Shown: positions 23,603-34,911 of the stretch, in pieces
How positions within the stretch are numbered: position 1 is the stretch's first letter
Layout: the number at the start of each line of letters is the position of its first letter
Program-made: the position numbers and the translations under genes
Notes under the pieces: generated by a model
The model's input: the letters and a program-made list of their open reading frames with translations, nothing else
Told to the model about the DNA's origin: nothing
Databases searched by the model: none
Assembly: GCF_016920785.2 (NCBI RefSeq)
Contig: NW_024609857.1
Span: 189,423,027-189,487,026, forward strand
Origin: Ixodes scapularis
Taxonomy: Eukaryota > Arthropoda > Arachnida > Ixodida > Ixodidae
Direction of reading: 5' to 3'
Length of the DNA stretch: 64,000 nt

Positions 23603-24577
23603 TTAGAGCGCAGCTCTTGAGGAGGAGGAGGGAAGGGCACTGGGGGGGTGAAGTGACCTGGGGGGGGGGGTCGCGTGACCTTGGGGGGTCACGTGACGAT
23701 GCCGATGATGTCATCAGTGACGTCACTGATGACGTCCGTCATCAGTGACGATGACGATGCGGACTCCGATAACGTCATCAGCGATGATGACGATGACGAT
23801 GACGATGCGGATGTCGGTGACGTCATCAGTGACGTCACTGATGACGTCATCTGTGATGATGACGATGACGATGCGGTTGCCCCTCCCTCGAAGTCACGTG
23901 ACACCCCCAGGTCACGTGACCACCCTCAGGGTCACGTGATTCCCGCCGAGGTCACGTGACCTCCCCGATGACGTCAACGTCACTGATGACGTCACCGACA
24001 ACCACTACGTCATCGTCATCATCACTGATGACGTCATCAGTGACGTCACTGATGACCTCACCGGCATCCGCATCGTCATCGTCATCATCACTGATGACGT
24101 CATCAGTGACGTCACTGATGACCTCACCGGCATCCGCATCGTCATCGTCATCATCGCTTATGACGTTATCAGTGACGTCACTGATGACGTCATCAGTGAT
24201 GATGACGATGACGATGCGGATGCCGATGACGTCATCAGTGACGATGACGTCATCGGGGAGGTCACGTGACCTCGGCGGGGGTCACGTGACCTGGGGGTGT
24301 CACGTGACATCGGGGGGGGGGGGGGGGGTCACGTGACCTCGGGGGAGGGGGGGGTCACGTGACCTCGGGGGGTCACGTGACTTCAGGGGGGGTCACGTGA
24401 CTTTGGGTGTCACGTGACCTTGGGGGTCACGTGACCTTGGGGTGACCTTGGGGGTCACGTGACCTTGAGATGACCTTGGGGGCCACGTGACCTTGGGATG
24501 ACCTTGGTTACGCCGACGCCGACGGCGACGCCGACGCCGCTCAAGTTGGGAACGGGCCCCTAAGAGCTGCGCTCTAA
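23603..24577. mobile_element. TTAGAGCG-TIR element E1, packed with CRE and E-box palindromes
   Basis: The left end TTAGAGCGCAGCTCTTGAGG and right end CCCCTAAGAGCTGCGCTCTA form 20-bp TIRs. Inside is a purine block (GAGGAGGAGG), then alternating clusters of the palindrome TGACGTCA (about 14 perfect copies) with GATGACGATGACGATGCGG spacers, then clusters of GTCACGTGAC (about 15, counting both sides), then a GACGCCGACG array before the right TIR. Overall it is internally inverted around 23900-24000. TGACGTCA is the cAMP-response element; GTCACGTGAC is the E-box form bound by TFE/MITF-type factors. The Asp-rich or Ser-rich frames it produces are artefacts. E2 to E4 share TIRs but carry a different filling. 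Confidence 0.75.
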
Positions 24578-24925
24578 AACGGTTCCCTAAAACTCTCCAC
24601 TGTATCGGATGTGCAGAAACGGTTTCCTAAAACTCTCCACTGTATCGGATGTGCAAAAACGGTTCCCTAAAACATTTTACAGTAGCGAATGTGCAAAAAC
24701 GGTTCCCTAAAACTCTCCACTCTATCGGCTGTGCAAAAACGGTTCCCCAAAAAGCTCTCCACTGTATCGGATGTGCAAAAGCGGTTCCCTAGAACTTTCT
24801 ACGGTATCGAATGTGCAAAAGCGGCTCCGTAAACTCTCTACTGCATCGGATATGCAAAATCGGTTCTCTAAACCTCTCTACTGTATCGGGTGTGCCAGAA
24901 CGGCTTTCTAAAACTCTCTATTATC
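24578..24925. repeat. 40-bp minisatellite, right block, about 9 units
   Basis: Tandem units of GGTTCCCTAAAACTCTCCAC plus TGTATCGGATGTGCAAAAAC follow directly from the right TIR of E1. Units become more diverged to the right (GGCTTTCTAAAACTCTCTA at the end). The orientation matches the direct units of the left block, which suggests E1 lies inside, or grew together with, one array. Confidence 0.85.
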
Positions 24926-24929
24926 CGCG

Positions 24930-25090
24930 TATACGACTCAAGCATGTTCGAGGCACGCATGCTTCGAACACATCTGAGACGGCTTTTTTTTTTCTATAAG
25001 CAATACGGCAGGACACAAGGAGAGAACACTTGTCGGTGTCTGCAGACTGTCTGTTGTGTCTGATGTATTAGCAGTGTGAAAGGCGGCTTT
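24930..25090. repeat. Rep-B copy 1 (dispersed)
   Basis: Shares ordered strings with 57305-57470: CAAGCATG, ATGCTTCGAA, GAGACGG or CAGACGG followed by T-run, ACAAGGA, GTGTCTGC, TTGTGTYTGAYGTATTA. Unrecognised family and no ORF. Confidence 0.5.
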
Positions 25091-25592
25091 AGAGTTGCCT
25101 AACTTCATTCAGGTAAAACAGGACCAAATTCATCTTTTCGTCGCATCGCGCGTGACTGACGAATCAGGTGTCCAATGGCTCAACCGTCGCCTGCTTTATT
25201 ATCTTTTTACCTTCACCTTTTTTCCTTTATTCGTTCTCTCTCGAGTTGGAGGGTCGAACGAAGTCTGGCTAGATCCCGGCCGGGATTTAATTAAATTTGG
25301 GGGGCCCAGCGCCGCGACCACAGCGGCCCGGCACGTCGGCGCGGGCGAGCGCTCCACGCTACCGGCACGGCTAATTAGAGCGCAGGTACGGCAAGGCCGC
25401 TTCGACGCGCACCGCTTAGAGCTGCCATAGTAACCTGTAGAGCAGAATGCGACACGCTCGCCTATTCTCCTTCATGCGCCGGAGAACGTCGCATTCTTGC
25501 CTCTTTGCCAAAGATTTCCCTCTCGGAGCCGGCCACTCTCTGTTCCTACTTGCATACTTCTCTTCCTTTTCTTTTTCTACCTTAAAAACGTA

Positions 25593-25627
<35 letters not shown>

Positions 25628-25729
25628 TTTATTTAATTATTAATTAGATGACACATGTCAACTTCTGAACACCTTGTTTGGTGTGATAATAAATTACTTC
25701 TGGTACACTTGTCCTGGAGAGCTAGAATC
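25091..25729. other. Non-coding stretch
   Basis: Contains a GC-rich patch (25250-25420) that reads open in one plus frame without a recognisable domain. The string ATTAGAGCGCAGG at about 25374 resembles the E-family TIR but has no partner nearby. Confidence 0.4.
25593..25628. repeat. Compound (AT)n(AG)n microsatellite
   Basis: Alternating TA followed directly by GA repeats, the same composite type as at 12914-12950. Confidence 0.9.
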
Positions 25730-25965
25730 TATGCGGAGAGGAAGTTCGTCTGCTCCTTGCGCAGGGGTTGCGATGATATGAGAACGCCGAGCTCTTATTT
25801 GCTAATTGAAAAAAAAAAAACTAGTGGGCAGACTTGCAGGCATCTAGCATTAAGGTATACCTGCTATCCTTCCAATCGAGATCAATCAGAACGCGGCATC
25901 GGTCTGTCGTCACAGCAACACCTGCTCAAGAAGCAAACAAGCTTATGCTCCACTTTGCGAGCATA
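25730..25965. mobile_element. MITE-A copy 2 (diverged)
   Basis: Starts TATGCGGAGAGGAAGTTCGT and CTGCTCCTTGCGCAGGGGTT, then GAGAACGCCGAGCTCTTATT. The right arm carries ATCAATCAGAACGCGGC, CACCTGCTCAAGAAGC and ends near GCATA. A poly-A run and further substitutions make it one of the more decayed copies. The right limit is uncertain by about 20 bp. Confidence 0.6.
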
Positions 25966-26287
25966 TCGAACGATGCTTTCTCCATTTTGATTTCTTAGTG
26001 TGCCTATATTTGAGAGTATTTCCGACCGCTCGGTCGGGGTAATGGGGTTTAAAAAGAGCCGAAAGGGTCGGTCGTCTGCAAGTGTCTTTGAACCTTGCTC
26101 CGCCCCTCCCTCCACTCTCCCCTTTCTACGCGTCAACTGGCGCATGCGCGTGAGCACTTAATTTGCGCGGAATTCGTCCGCCAATAAAGAGTTAAACACT
26201 TTCCATGGGTGAGGTCTTAAATGTAAACTTTTTGTTTTCCACGTGACTCGGTGTCTGCCCAACGCCAGAGTGAGTTTTACTATTGCG

Positions 26288-26825
26288 TATACGCCGACAA
26301 ACTGAGGCAGAGGAGGAGGGGAGAGGGGACGTCAGAACGCCGAGCTCTGATTGGAAGGATTAGTGGGTAGACCCAAACCTAGCTGTCTCTGTCTCCACCG
26401 CACTCGCCGAACGCGCTGGGACGTGGAACGCCGGCGCCCGGCGTTTGGATTACGCATTCGAACGGGTTTGGCGATTGCAGTGGTGTCAAAGGCAGCTTGC
26501 ATTAGGTCTACCTAAAGCCCCTCGATGTGTTTGCGTTTGTCTTGCAAGTAGCGTCAAATGCGCGAGTGCACGAGGCCCATGTCTCGAGCGGCCCTTGGAA
26601 GCAAATGGCGGCGCAGCACTGAAATGAGCGGGGCTTGGAAGAGAAAGGCGGCGGAGCACCCGCTCATGGCACGTGTCTCGCGCGCTTCCACAACAATGGT
26701 TGGCGGTACTTGTAAAAAACGCTTTTATCAAGGGGCTTTAGGTCTACCCACTACTCCTACCAATCAGAGCTCGGCGTTCCGACGTCCCCTCTGGTCCCCT
26801 CCTATCCCTCAGTTTCTCGGCGCAT
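26288..26825. mobile_element. MITE-A copy 3 with nested insertion
   Basis: The left end TATACGCCGACAAACTGAGG and right end CCTCAGTTTCTCGGCGCAT pair, as do GAGGGGACGTCAGAACGCCG with CGGCGTTCCGACGTCCCCTC and AGCTCTGATTGG with CCAATCAGAGCT. The inner TAGTGGGTAGACC block is mirrored by GGTCTACCCACTA. TIRs are about 90 bp. The outer ends differ from copies 1, 2, 4 and 5, so this is a subfamily. The interior is expanded by a second element at about 26508-26742. Confidence 0.75.
26508..26742. mobile_element. MITE-C copy 1, nested in MITE-A copy 3
   Basis: The left end CTACCTAAAGCCCCTCGATG and right end ATCAAGGGGCTTTAGGTCTA are inverted. A free-standing relative lies in the opposite orientation at 40308-40491, sharing TGCACGAGGCC, GTCTCGAGCGGCCCTTGGAA, ATGGCGGCGCAGCACTGAAA and TGAGCGG. 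The free copy has its own matching ends and lacks the MITE-A arms. This supports a separate mobile unit that jumped into MITE-A. Confidence 0.65.
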
Positions 26826-29800
26826 CGGAGCAAACGTAATCGCTGTGCGTTCGCGTTTGTGCTGCGCGCTCCGCGCTGCGCATGCGCGTCATCACCATTC
26901 GCCAATCCGAGACGCTGTGTGGAGCTCCGTGCACGCTCAGTGTGAAACACGAAACGCTAAGGCCAACGTATACAGTGCTTGAGATTTTTCGTATACGCAA
27001 TTCTAAAGCTCACCAATGCCCGTGGATTTTCTATGTCCTCTTCCTTAGTCGATCACACGACACGGCTAGATGGAAAACAAATTGTGCGTCTGCGTTCGGT
27101 GGCAACTCTCGTTCGACTGGTGCTTCACACGTTGGGCATCAACGGAACGCTCACACCAAGCTGAGCGCTGCGTCCGGAGCCCAAACAAATGATTCGTCTT
27201 ATCGTTTTCTTCCCTATGAGTTTAGTTTTCTAGTTAGCCACTAGGGCCGCGGCGGTCGGGTCTCCTCCGCAATATTTGTTGACGGATTTAAGAACCCGAT
27301 AAATGCTCCCCCTCAAGGGCGCGAGTTTTCTGCCTTCGATAACACTTCGTCGAACGCGCATCAAGGCCCGTCACAAGGCAACGAGCACGCGCTGAAGGCG
27401 GACCATCTACCATAAAATGAATTTTGGGTCTGGGGTAAATTATTTTAGATAACTATTTTACTAATCGTATAGCGTTTAGTGGGCCAAAAAAAAAGGGGCT
27501 AGAAGGTCTCCAAAACCCGCATTTCGGTACGAAAAGTTTTAAAATTTAGTGGACTATTCCGTACCTCGTTTCTTTCGAAAGCTCTCCTCCTTGTTTCACT
27601 ACGATGCACCGCGGCGTCCCAGCACGCCAGCCGAACCAAGCTTGTGCATTCGAAACGAGCACTCCATCACTCGGACGAATGTTTACCGTCGATCCACCAC
27701 GAATATTTGGATTTGCGGTCGTGGCCGATGAGTGCCGTGACGACACTTATCCTCAATTGCGAATGATAGGTTTCATGGTGTGCCAAAAAGGCACAGTGGA
27801 AGCTCAGGGTCCTCGCATCCGGTGCCTAATTGGACACCGGATACGAGCGCGGGGTTTCTGATTGTGCTCTTTAAGTACACCATGAAGCTCGCCATCGATC
27901 GGTAAACTCTTTTCGCCGTGTGTACGTATAGACGACGAAACTTCCGCACCTATTCTGGCTTCATCGTAGTCTGACCCCTCGCCTGCATACTTCCTCTCCT
28001 TGCTATTCTATCTTACCGCTTCCGACTAGTCCGCTGAGAATCACCGATTACACTTTATATGCCCCCTCGATGGCTACGTCATATGCAATCTTGATTTCGA
28101 TTCTCGCATAGAGTTGCATCTCTCCGGCGGCTCGATATAGTCACACAATCTATTTAGAGCAACGGGGCTGTTCCATCGAAATTCCAATCAAGCGTTCGCG
28201 TTGATATTTAAAGAGCGGAACATCTACCCGCGTGCGGATGCAATCTTTCGAACGAGAGGAGCAACTTAGGGAATTTATAAGTCACCGAAGGGTGGGTTCA
28301 CACAGGTGCGACTGCTTACGACCGTGCGCCTTAAAAACTTCTAAGATATCTTACGACTAGAAAACACAGTGGCGCCATCTCTTAGGTAGCCGTGAAATAC
28401 TGGCAGTGTCTGTACATTTCGTTTTTTTTCTTTTGGCGCATATGATTCGTTGTTTTTAGTTGTTTTTGTTGTTTTGCTTGGACAAAATTTGAAAATGTTA
28501 TGTAATGTAATGTTTTATTTGCTCAGGAGAGCCGCGGCACCGCAGAAAGGCAAGAGCCCGTACCAAGGAGGCCAGCGGTGCCGTGTCTAGTGATGGTGAT
28601 TATGTGATGATGTAATGTACAGATGAAAGTTATGGTGTGTTAGGCCTAGCAGCAATCTTCGCGGTGATGGTCTTCGCGGTGCTGCCATGGGCTGCTATGG
28701 GGTAGACGTAACTCGGTAACGGTTCGTTACAAGTCACTGTTGCTGTGTTGCGTTGGCTGTGAACCGAGTCCTTTTGCGATTTACCTTCTCGGAAACCAAA
28801 AACGCACAGCGCAAAAAAGGATGCTCGCGGACGAGAAGATTTTTCCTTCCTCGTAGTAATTTTCGGAAGAAGGCAAGCGAATGTCCGATACGAAATTGGC
28901 TAATGCCCCAAAGTGCGGCGTAGGCAATCGTTTAATAATGAGGCCTAATTTGCGATATAAAAGAACGTTTAGGAAAATACATTAAAAGACGATCGGGAAA
29001 AATTGTTTTCACGACAAGATAAGCACGTTATTAATTTAAGAAGGGCGCTCGTAATACATTCTCCAGTTTATAATATTCTATATTTATTTGCATTAGCGAA
29101 CTTTCCTTTCTTTTTCTTCTTTTCTTTACACTTTTTTGCTTGATTTCCATCTTCCGCACGTCAAACCCAGCAATGAAGCCTCATTTTTGTTTCGCCAATA
29201 AAAAAGAACATGAAGAAGAGAGCCGGTTTCGGCGTTTTCCTCTGAAAGCCGTTTGAGCAGCGAAATACCCCTCAAAAGCCCACATCTCTTTAGACAATGA
29301 AAGGCAATCCTAGAAAACTTACAATAAAACAAAAAAACAAACCCATTTCTCCAAACCTGACAAAACCAGCTGCGGCGTACACCCGCATGCCGTACAGGTA
29401 TCGCTCGGGAACGCGCCAGGCGCAAAAAGAAAACAAAACAAAAAAAACCGACTTGATATATATATATGTTTTTTCTTCTCTAATTGGAAGTTAGGCTGCC
29501 AGGTTTGAGAAAAGATTAGACCGGTCAAGGCAGGGAAAAGCTAGAAAAAACTATACAAGTATAAAAAAAATGTAAACAAAGGAGTCAGGTGTGTTTTCTG
29601 TCTTTCTTTTTATTATTAACTGTTTCTTTTTTTTTTTTTCTTTTAGGAAAAAAAAGAGGAACGTTTCGTCCGGCTTGGCTTCGCTGACGTAATTTCGGAA
29701 AGACATTGGCGCTGAGTGGCGAAGCCCGCCGTCGGGGACGGCTGACCAAGAAGGATGGAGATGGATCGCGCGGACGCCTGGTTCCGACCTATCGGGCTAG

Positions 29801-30329
29801 ACCCCTGAAAAGCGCCGCTGGGCCAAAATGCCGGCAACCTTCTTTTTTTTATCACGGGGCTTCAGCGCGGAAGTCGTCGCGGGCCCCGGAAACAAAATGT
29901 CTCCTCGGGGAGGTCAACGCTGGAAATTCCGGGTCCGCAGCTAGGACGCCGAAAGAGCCGCTTATAGCGTGGGCGTACGTGGCCCTAGGTAAAAAAAAAA
30001 AAGCAGTGCACCGAAAGTGGGTCCTCCGTACCACATTAGCGAATGACAATTTAGCGAACAGCATCATTTGAGAAAATTGACGCTTTAGCCAATAAAGGGG
30101 GAGCATGTGACCCCCCCCCCCCCCCCCCTTTCTACCCCGCGATGCGCACAAGACGCTTCGCGGCGGCAGTCTGCGGCGGCTCATTACAAAAATGTGAACC
30201 CACTTGGCCCACCCGTAAACGCTTCGCAGCGGCCGACTATTCGCTAATGTGTCTTTCGATGAAAATTCGGCGCGCGCTAATACGCCGTTCGTTGAACTGA
30301 GTGCCACCCCACCGAAAATATACTAATAT
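26826..30329. other. Long non-coding stretch
   Basis: No supported gene. The first 100 bp resemble the CpG patch at 13770-13830. Overlapping frames at 27546-27861 are unrecognised. A short fragment at about 28505-28560 (GCTCAGGAGAGCCGCG) matches the putative LINE tail at 47940-47960. A run of 18 C lies at 30111-30128. Confidence 0.4.
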
Positions 30330-30585
30330 ACCTATTGCTAAATTACCCAAGCATCAAGGAGAATGCCGGGATTGGTGTTCCGCGCGCCACACGGGCACGC
30401 CTTCCCCCTATAAAAGATTCGAAGTAAATACTCCGAAATAGAGAGTTGAGGAACGCGCGTGCAAGATGCAATTTGTTTTAGGCGTTTGCTTTAGAAATTG
30501 CTACTGCTGCTGAGGCTAGCACCTGTGGCACCTGGAACACTAATCCCTGCATTCTCCTTGATGCTTGGGTAATTTAGCAATAGGT
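30330..30585. mobile_element. MITE with about 65-bp TIRs, ACCTATTGCTAAATTACCC
   Basis: The left arm ACCTATTGCTAAATTACCCA continues AGCATCAAGGAGAATGCCGG and GATTGGTGTTCC. The right arm reads back GGAACACTAATCCCTGCATT, CTCCTTGATGCTTGGGTAAT and TTAGCAATAGGT. Arms are nearly identical, so the copy is fairly young. The interior of about 120 bp is non-coding. Confidence 0.78.
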
Positions 30586-30631
30586 CTATTGTGTATTTGT
30601 ACGCGATAAAAATATACACTTGAGGCTTATT

Positions 30632-31307
30632 TTAGAGCGCAGCTCTTAGGCTTTTGCCGATTCTTGGTTGAGCGGCGCCGGCGTCGGCGTAAACGGGCGT
30701 CGCATTATGGGACGCTTCCCATAATGACGTCACACGTAACGTCAAGAGGGTAAAATTTTTCCGCTAAATTTGGTAGGAAAATCGTCCACTAAATTTAGCG
30801 GGAAATTTTTCTGCTAAATATAGCGAGAAAATTTTCCTGCCAAATTTAGCGGAAAAAATTTCCGTAAAATTTAGTCGAGACTTTTTCTCTCGTGGCGTCA
30901 CGGGACAATACAAGTGATGTTACCGGTGACGTCACGTGGGTACCCTCGTGACCCTCGTGACCCAATTTCACCCTCATGATGTCAAACGTGACGTCATGTG
31001 TGACTCCATGATGGGAAACGTCCCATAATGCAACGCGCGGTTGCATTTGGGACGTCACGTGAACTCAACACCAATTCAGTTTCCTCGCTAAATCTAGCGG
31101 GAAATTTTTCGCTAAATTTTCCCGCTAAATTTAGCGGGAAAATGTTGGTAAATTTCTCTCTACATTTAGAGAGAATATATTCTCGCTACATTTAGCGTGT
31201 AAATTTTCGCTAAATTTCCCGCTAAATGGTAGGCGAGCAGGGGAGGGTACGGGGGAGGGGAGCAGGGACATACCCTCCCCTCCTCCTCCTCGAAAGCTGC
31301 GCTCTAA
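30632..31307. mobile_element. TTAGAGCG-TIR element E2
   Basis: The left TIR TTAGAGCGCAGCTCTTAGGC is followed by a GGCGCCGGCGTCGGCG block and a CATTATGGGACG inverted motif. The middle is an array of GCTAAATTTAGCGGGAAA-like units with CGTCACGTGA elements. The right side is a CCCTCCCCTCCTCCTCCTC tract and the right TIR AGCTGCGCTCTAA. This order (TIR, GC-triplet block, array, polypurine/polypyrimidine, TIR) also holds in E3 (reversed) and E4. No coding capacity. The DNA beyond the right TIR (TTCGGCATTGCACAG) resembles in reverse that left of E1, so the true end may lie further out. Confidence 0.7.
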
Positions 31308-32094
31308 TTCGGCATTGCACAGAATCGCAAACGTCTTTAATTCTTCAGTAGACTCTCTCAATATGAAAGCTATTAGGGAGTTCTCGTAGATCGCGCTTCC
31401 CCCTCCGCAAAGCCCTCCGCAACGAAGAAGCCTCCACTGCGCCTGCGCGCCTCTGGCCTTGAGTGTGGAGTTCCGAGTATCGTAGCGAGTTCCGGAGAGC
31501 GCTGCGGGACAGCGAAAACTATCTACGAAAACTCCCTATTGTGTCGCGTGTTTGTTTGGACAGCGTAAAGTTAGTCGGCCCCTATTGCGCGCGGTGAAAA
31601 ACAAACGCGTTTTACATAGCTCATTGACGACAGGTATTCGTTCTGAGCGGTATTTGCGCAAAGTATAAAAATCGTAGCATCGCCCCTTCAATGTTCAGAC
31701 GCCGTCGACGCTACAAGGTAATGGGACTAATACAGCATACGTCAAAAGGTCAAGTCACTGGGACTTTTTCTGTTTGTGATTGGTTCTGCGATGATAGAAT
31801 ACGTCGAACACCATGAGGGCGAGCTTTTGAGGCTGTCTGATTGGCCTCATCCGTTCGTAGCGTTGACTGCGTCGGGAGTTAATGTGAAACGAAGCACTAT
31901 ATAGATAATGAAGCCGCAGTGCGGAATTTGCTTTTGCGTCCCTCAAAAAGGCCCACCTACGGCACAGTCTAGGCATTTGTGTTAACGTCCTGCGGGTCCT
32001 AACACGAGTCCTAATTGAACGACGACTCAGCCATTGTGTCCATATTGTTCTCTTCGCAGGCCTTATTTAGTGACGTAGAAATGAAGTGACGCAC
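31308..32094. other. Non-coding stretch with Rep-A terminal fragment
   Basis: About 31600-31700 matches the end of Rep-A copies (TTCGTTCTGAGCGGTATTTG, GCGCAAAGTA, CATCGC) also seen at 15245-15305 and 51700-51760. The rest is unrecognised. Confidence 0.45.
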
Positions 32095-32313
32095 TATGCG
32101 GAGAGCAAGTCGTCTGCCTCTCGCGCAAGAGTTGCCGTGACGTCAGAAAGACGCCGAGCTCTGATTGGCTCTGATTGAAGGATAGTGGGTAGACCTCAAA
32201 GCAAGCTGCCTCGAGGTCTACCCACTATCTTTCCTTCAGAACCAATCAGAGCTAGGCGTTCTGACGACGCCACAACTCTCGCAAAAGAAGCAGACGAACT
32301 TGCGGTTCGCATA
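32095..32313. mobile_element. MITE-A copy 4 (best preserved)
   Basis: Starts TATGCGGAGAGCAAGTCGTC and ends GACGAACTTGCGGTTCGCATA. The arms pair through GCGCAAGAGTTGC, GACGTCAGAA, CGCCGAGCTCTGATTGG, GGATAGTGGGTAGACCTC and their complements around a loop at about 32197-32212. TA at both outer ends fits a TA target duplication. 219 bp, non-coding. Confidence 0.85.
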
Positions 32314-34847
32314 CCTTCCCGTCCATGGGGTGTCGACTCCAACCGCAGATTGTTTCCAAAGCCAAAGCCAAAGCCTTTGTTTCAACAAAGGCTTTGGTTT
32401 CGACGAGAAGAGAGTCGTCGCATGGCGACAGGTTGTTTCCGCTTTCAAACGACTATGTCTCCCTTTAGACAATTCGGTCTTTGAGTAGTGGAGGGGCGCT
32501 TCGTAGGAGATAGCGACAGTTCTAACGTGTCGTGAGTAATTTGACACGATAAGTGCACCGTCTGGTGTGGCGACGCGGAAGTTTGCCTAAAGAGAATGGC
32601 GCTAGGACAGGAGAGAAGGATCAGGGGACACGCTCTGGTGTAAGATATATAGATTCGCGATACAATCGGGGTGACATATTGCCGTCTTTTAAAATTGCGT
32701 TCCTTTTCATCGACACGCGGTTGAGGCTTTATGGTACGACGGCAGTGGTCTTCTGAGAAGGTGAGGCCGTTTTTGTTACAAAGGTCACAAGAACCTTGAC
32801 TAGAAGGTGAGTCATCAATAACGTAATGCGATATGCAATGCCGCGAAACAAGTCACTACTTAGTTTTTTAAAATACAAACGAGTGCGTGAGGTATATGGT
32901 TAATAATCTAACGCGTAATCGGCCACACTTCAATTGTAAAGTGTTGCATCCAACAGCTTTATTTGTATTATTACACAACTATAATAAACAAAAAAAAAAG
33001 AACGCGCCTACATTGTATTGCGGTGTCAGACCAGCTACGGTGTGTATCTAATCCCATTTTCAACAATTGTTTTTTCATTAAAATGCAGATCATGCGGAAT
33101 TTCGAATTCCTGCGTATATTCCTATCTTAATAATTTCCTCGTGATCTAGAATATTTGTTCATTGTTTTGACATATCACTACATTATCGCCATAATGGGTA
33201 ACAAAGCAAGGAACAATTAATATATGGGAATAAAATTAAACTCAAGTTCACTGGTGAATCACACATGAGCATGGCGCAGCAAGACTTTGCAAGATTTCGT
33301 GAGCGCTTGACCCCTGCCCACACGTTAAATAAAGCTCTAGCTTTTGTTAACGTGTTTTGCTTTTACCGAGCAAGCATATCATTTGTCTCCTGCTCCTGGG
33401 TTACCATGTCAACATTGAACCAGCTTGGCTGCACACTTGCTTATTGACTTCTCTCATTGACGGTACAAAAAAAAAAAAAAAGCGCTCGGGGATTAAAGAA
33501 AGAAAAAAAGAGGTAAATGCAGGAGGGCGCAGGAGAAGACGAGGAGAGGGAGTCACAAATCGTTGTGAGCATTAGGTAAACTAAAAAGATAAAGCGAACC
33601 TCAAACTAAAAAAAAAGATAAGAAAAAGCGAGTCAAATTTTGGAAAGCAAATAATATTCCACGCGAAACCGATCCCGGAAGGCTTGGTACAAGCTTGGAG
33701 CCGTGTCCCGGATGATCTAGAGTAAATAAAAGAAATGAAAAAGAGGGGGGCCAGGCTGGCTTCTGCAGCTCATTTCCTGCAACAAGGGGCTTCGATAATG
33801 ACCCCGCAGAGATCATAAAAAAACGAATCCCTCCACCCTTCCAACCTCGGCCCTAACCCCCTCCCTCGCACCACCCCAAAGCGACTCTGCAACTCTGCTT
33901 ATGAAGGCCTAAAGCTCGGAGACGCCAAAAGAAAAAAAAAATGATTGAAACCACGAAAAGCGAATTGTTCCACATTTCTAACTTCAATTTGCAACCTCCC
34001 ATATTTTTTTTCTGTCGTTTTTTTATTTCTTCTTCATCTCCTTCAACCGTATTCGCTTGTTTTCAAGACAGCCATCATTCTGGATGAAACCCCGCTTGGG
34101 ATGTCTCGGACCAGAGATGAAAATACAAAAAATAAAGAGCGAGTGAGCAAAATTACGTAAAACGCCATAAGGGGGAATTTCTTCTTCCAAATTCTAACAA
34201 ACGTAAAGGTAACAATAAAAAAAAGAAATAAAACGTTGCGTCTTGTCCTGCAGTGCTTCGGCGGTTCCTAAGCATTTTGCGCTCTTCTTCTATTGCGTTC
34301 GCATTTCATTTAACTTACTACTGGCAATAAATGGTGCCCGAGGACCCTGCTTCCGCGATGAAGAGCGGCAGTGGCCTTTCCGTTCGCTTGTTGTTCTTAA
34401 TGGTTCCTCGGTCATGCCGTCGTTGTTTTTTCCCGTTTCCTAGCGTGCCTGCCGAGTCGGGCGACTCGAATCGAATCGAAATGGCCGCAACGAGCCCGCC
34501 CGCATACCCCGTCAGAAAGAGCAAGACGTAATCGTTTACAGAAGCCATCGAAACGTGACCTTGCGGAACTTTTTTTTTTCTTTTTTTCTTTTTGGGGGGC
34601 GCCAGTCGATCACGATACTGAACGGTATGTGTGGTACGGTACGGGTCGCCGTCGGCCGTGTTTCCAAGAAGCCGAATGATTTATGACACGAGACTGCGTC
34701 GTCATCATCGTCATCATACTTAGGGGATCTCAGCAATGTGCGTCGAGGGTCACCATAGTCACGTGACCAAAGCGCGCTCTAAATGCGAATAAATCGGCTA
34801 GACATACACGCGTTTTTGAAGCATAAAATGCTTTCCAAAGGAACGCT
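32314..34847. other. Long non-coding stretch
   Basis: No supported gene. A short perfect hairpin CCAAAGCCTTTGTT/AACAAAGGCTTTGG lies at about 32367-32396 next to GCCAAAGCCAAAGCC repeats. Poly-A runs lie at 32991-32999 and 33466-33481. Small frames (for example 33945-34160 and 34331-34531) are unrecognised. Confidence 0.45.
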
Positions 34848-34872
34848 CCCCCCCCCCCCCCCCCCTCCCCCC
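34848..34872. repeat. Poly-C tract
   Basis: Near-continuous C run with one T. Similar runs occur at 2204, 21137, 30111, 46299 and 53335, and as G at 21638 and 24314. Confidence 0.9.
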
Positions 34873-34911
34873 GAAATTCCAAACTTTTGACCATTCGTAC
34901 ATCCGTGCTTT

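Noticed and set aside
23675..24336. Asp-rich and Ser/Met-rich open frames
   Set aside because: They come from repeated GATGAC/GTCATC units inside element E1 and are open on both strands at once.
23462..24925. CRISPR-like regular repeats
   Set aside because: The 40-bp units are directly tandem with no unique spacers, the genome is eukaryotic, and no cas genes exist.
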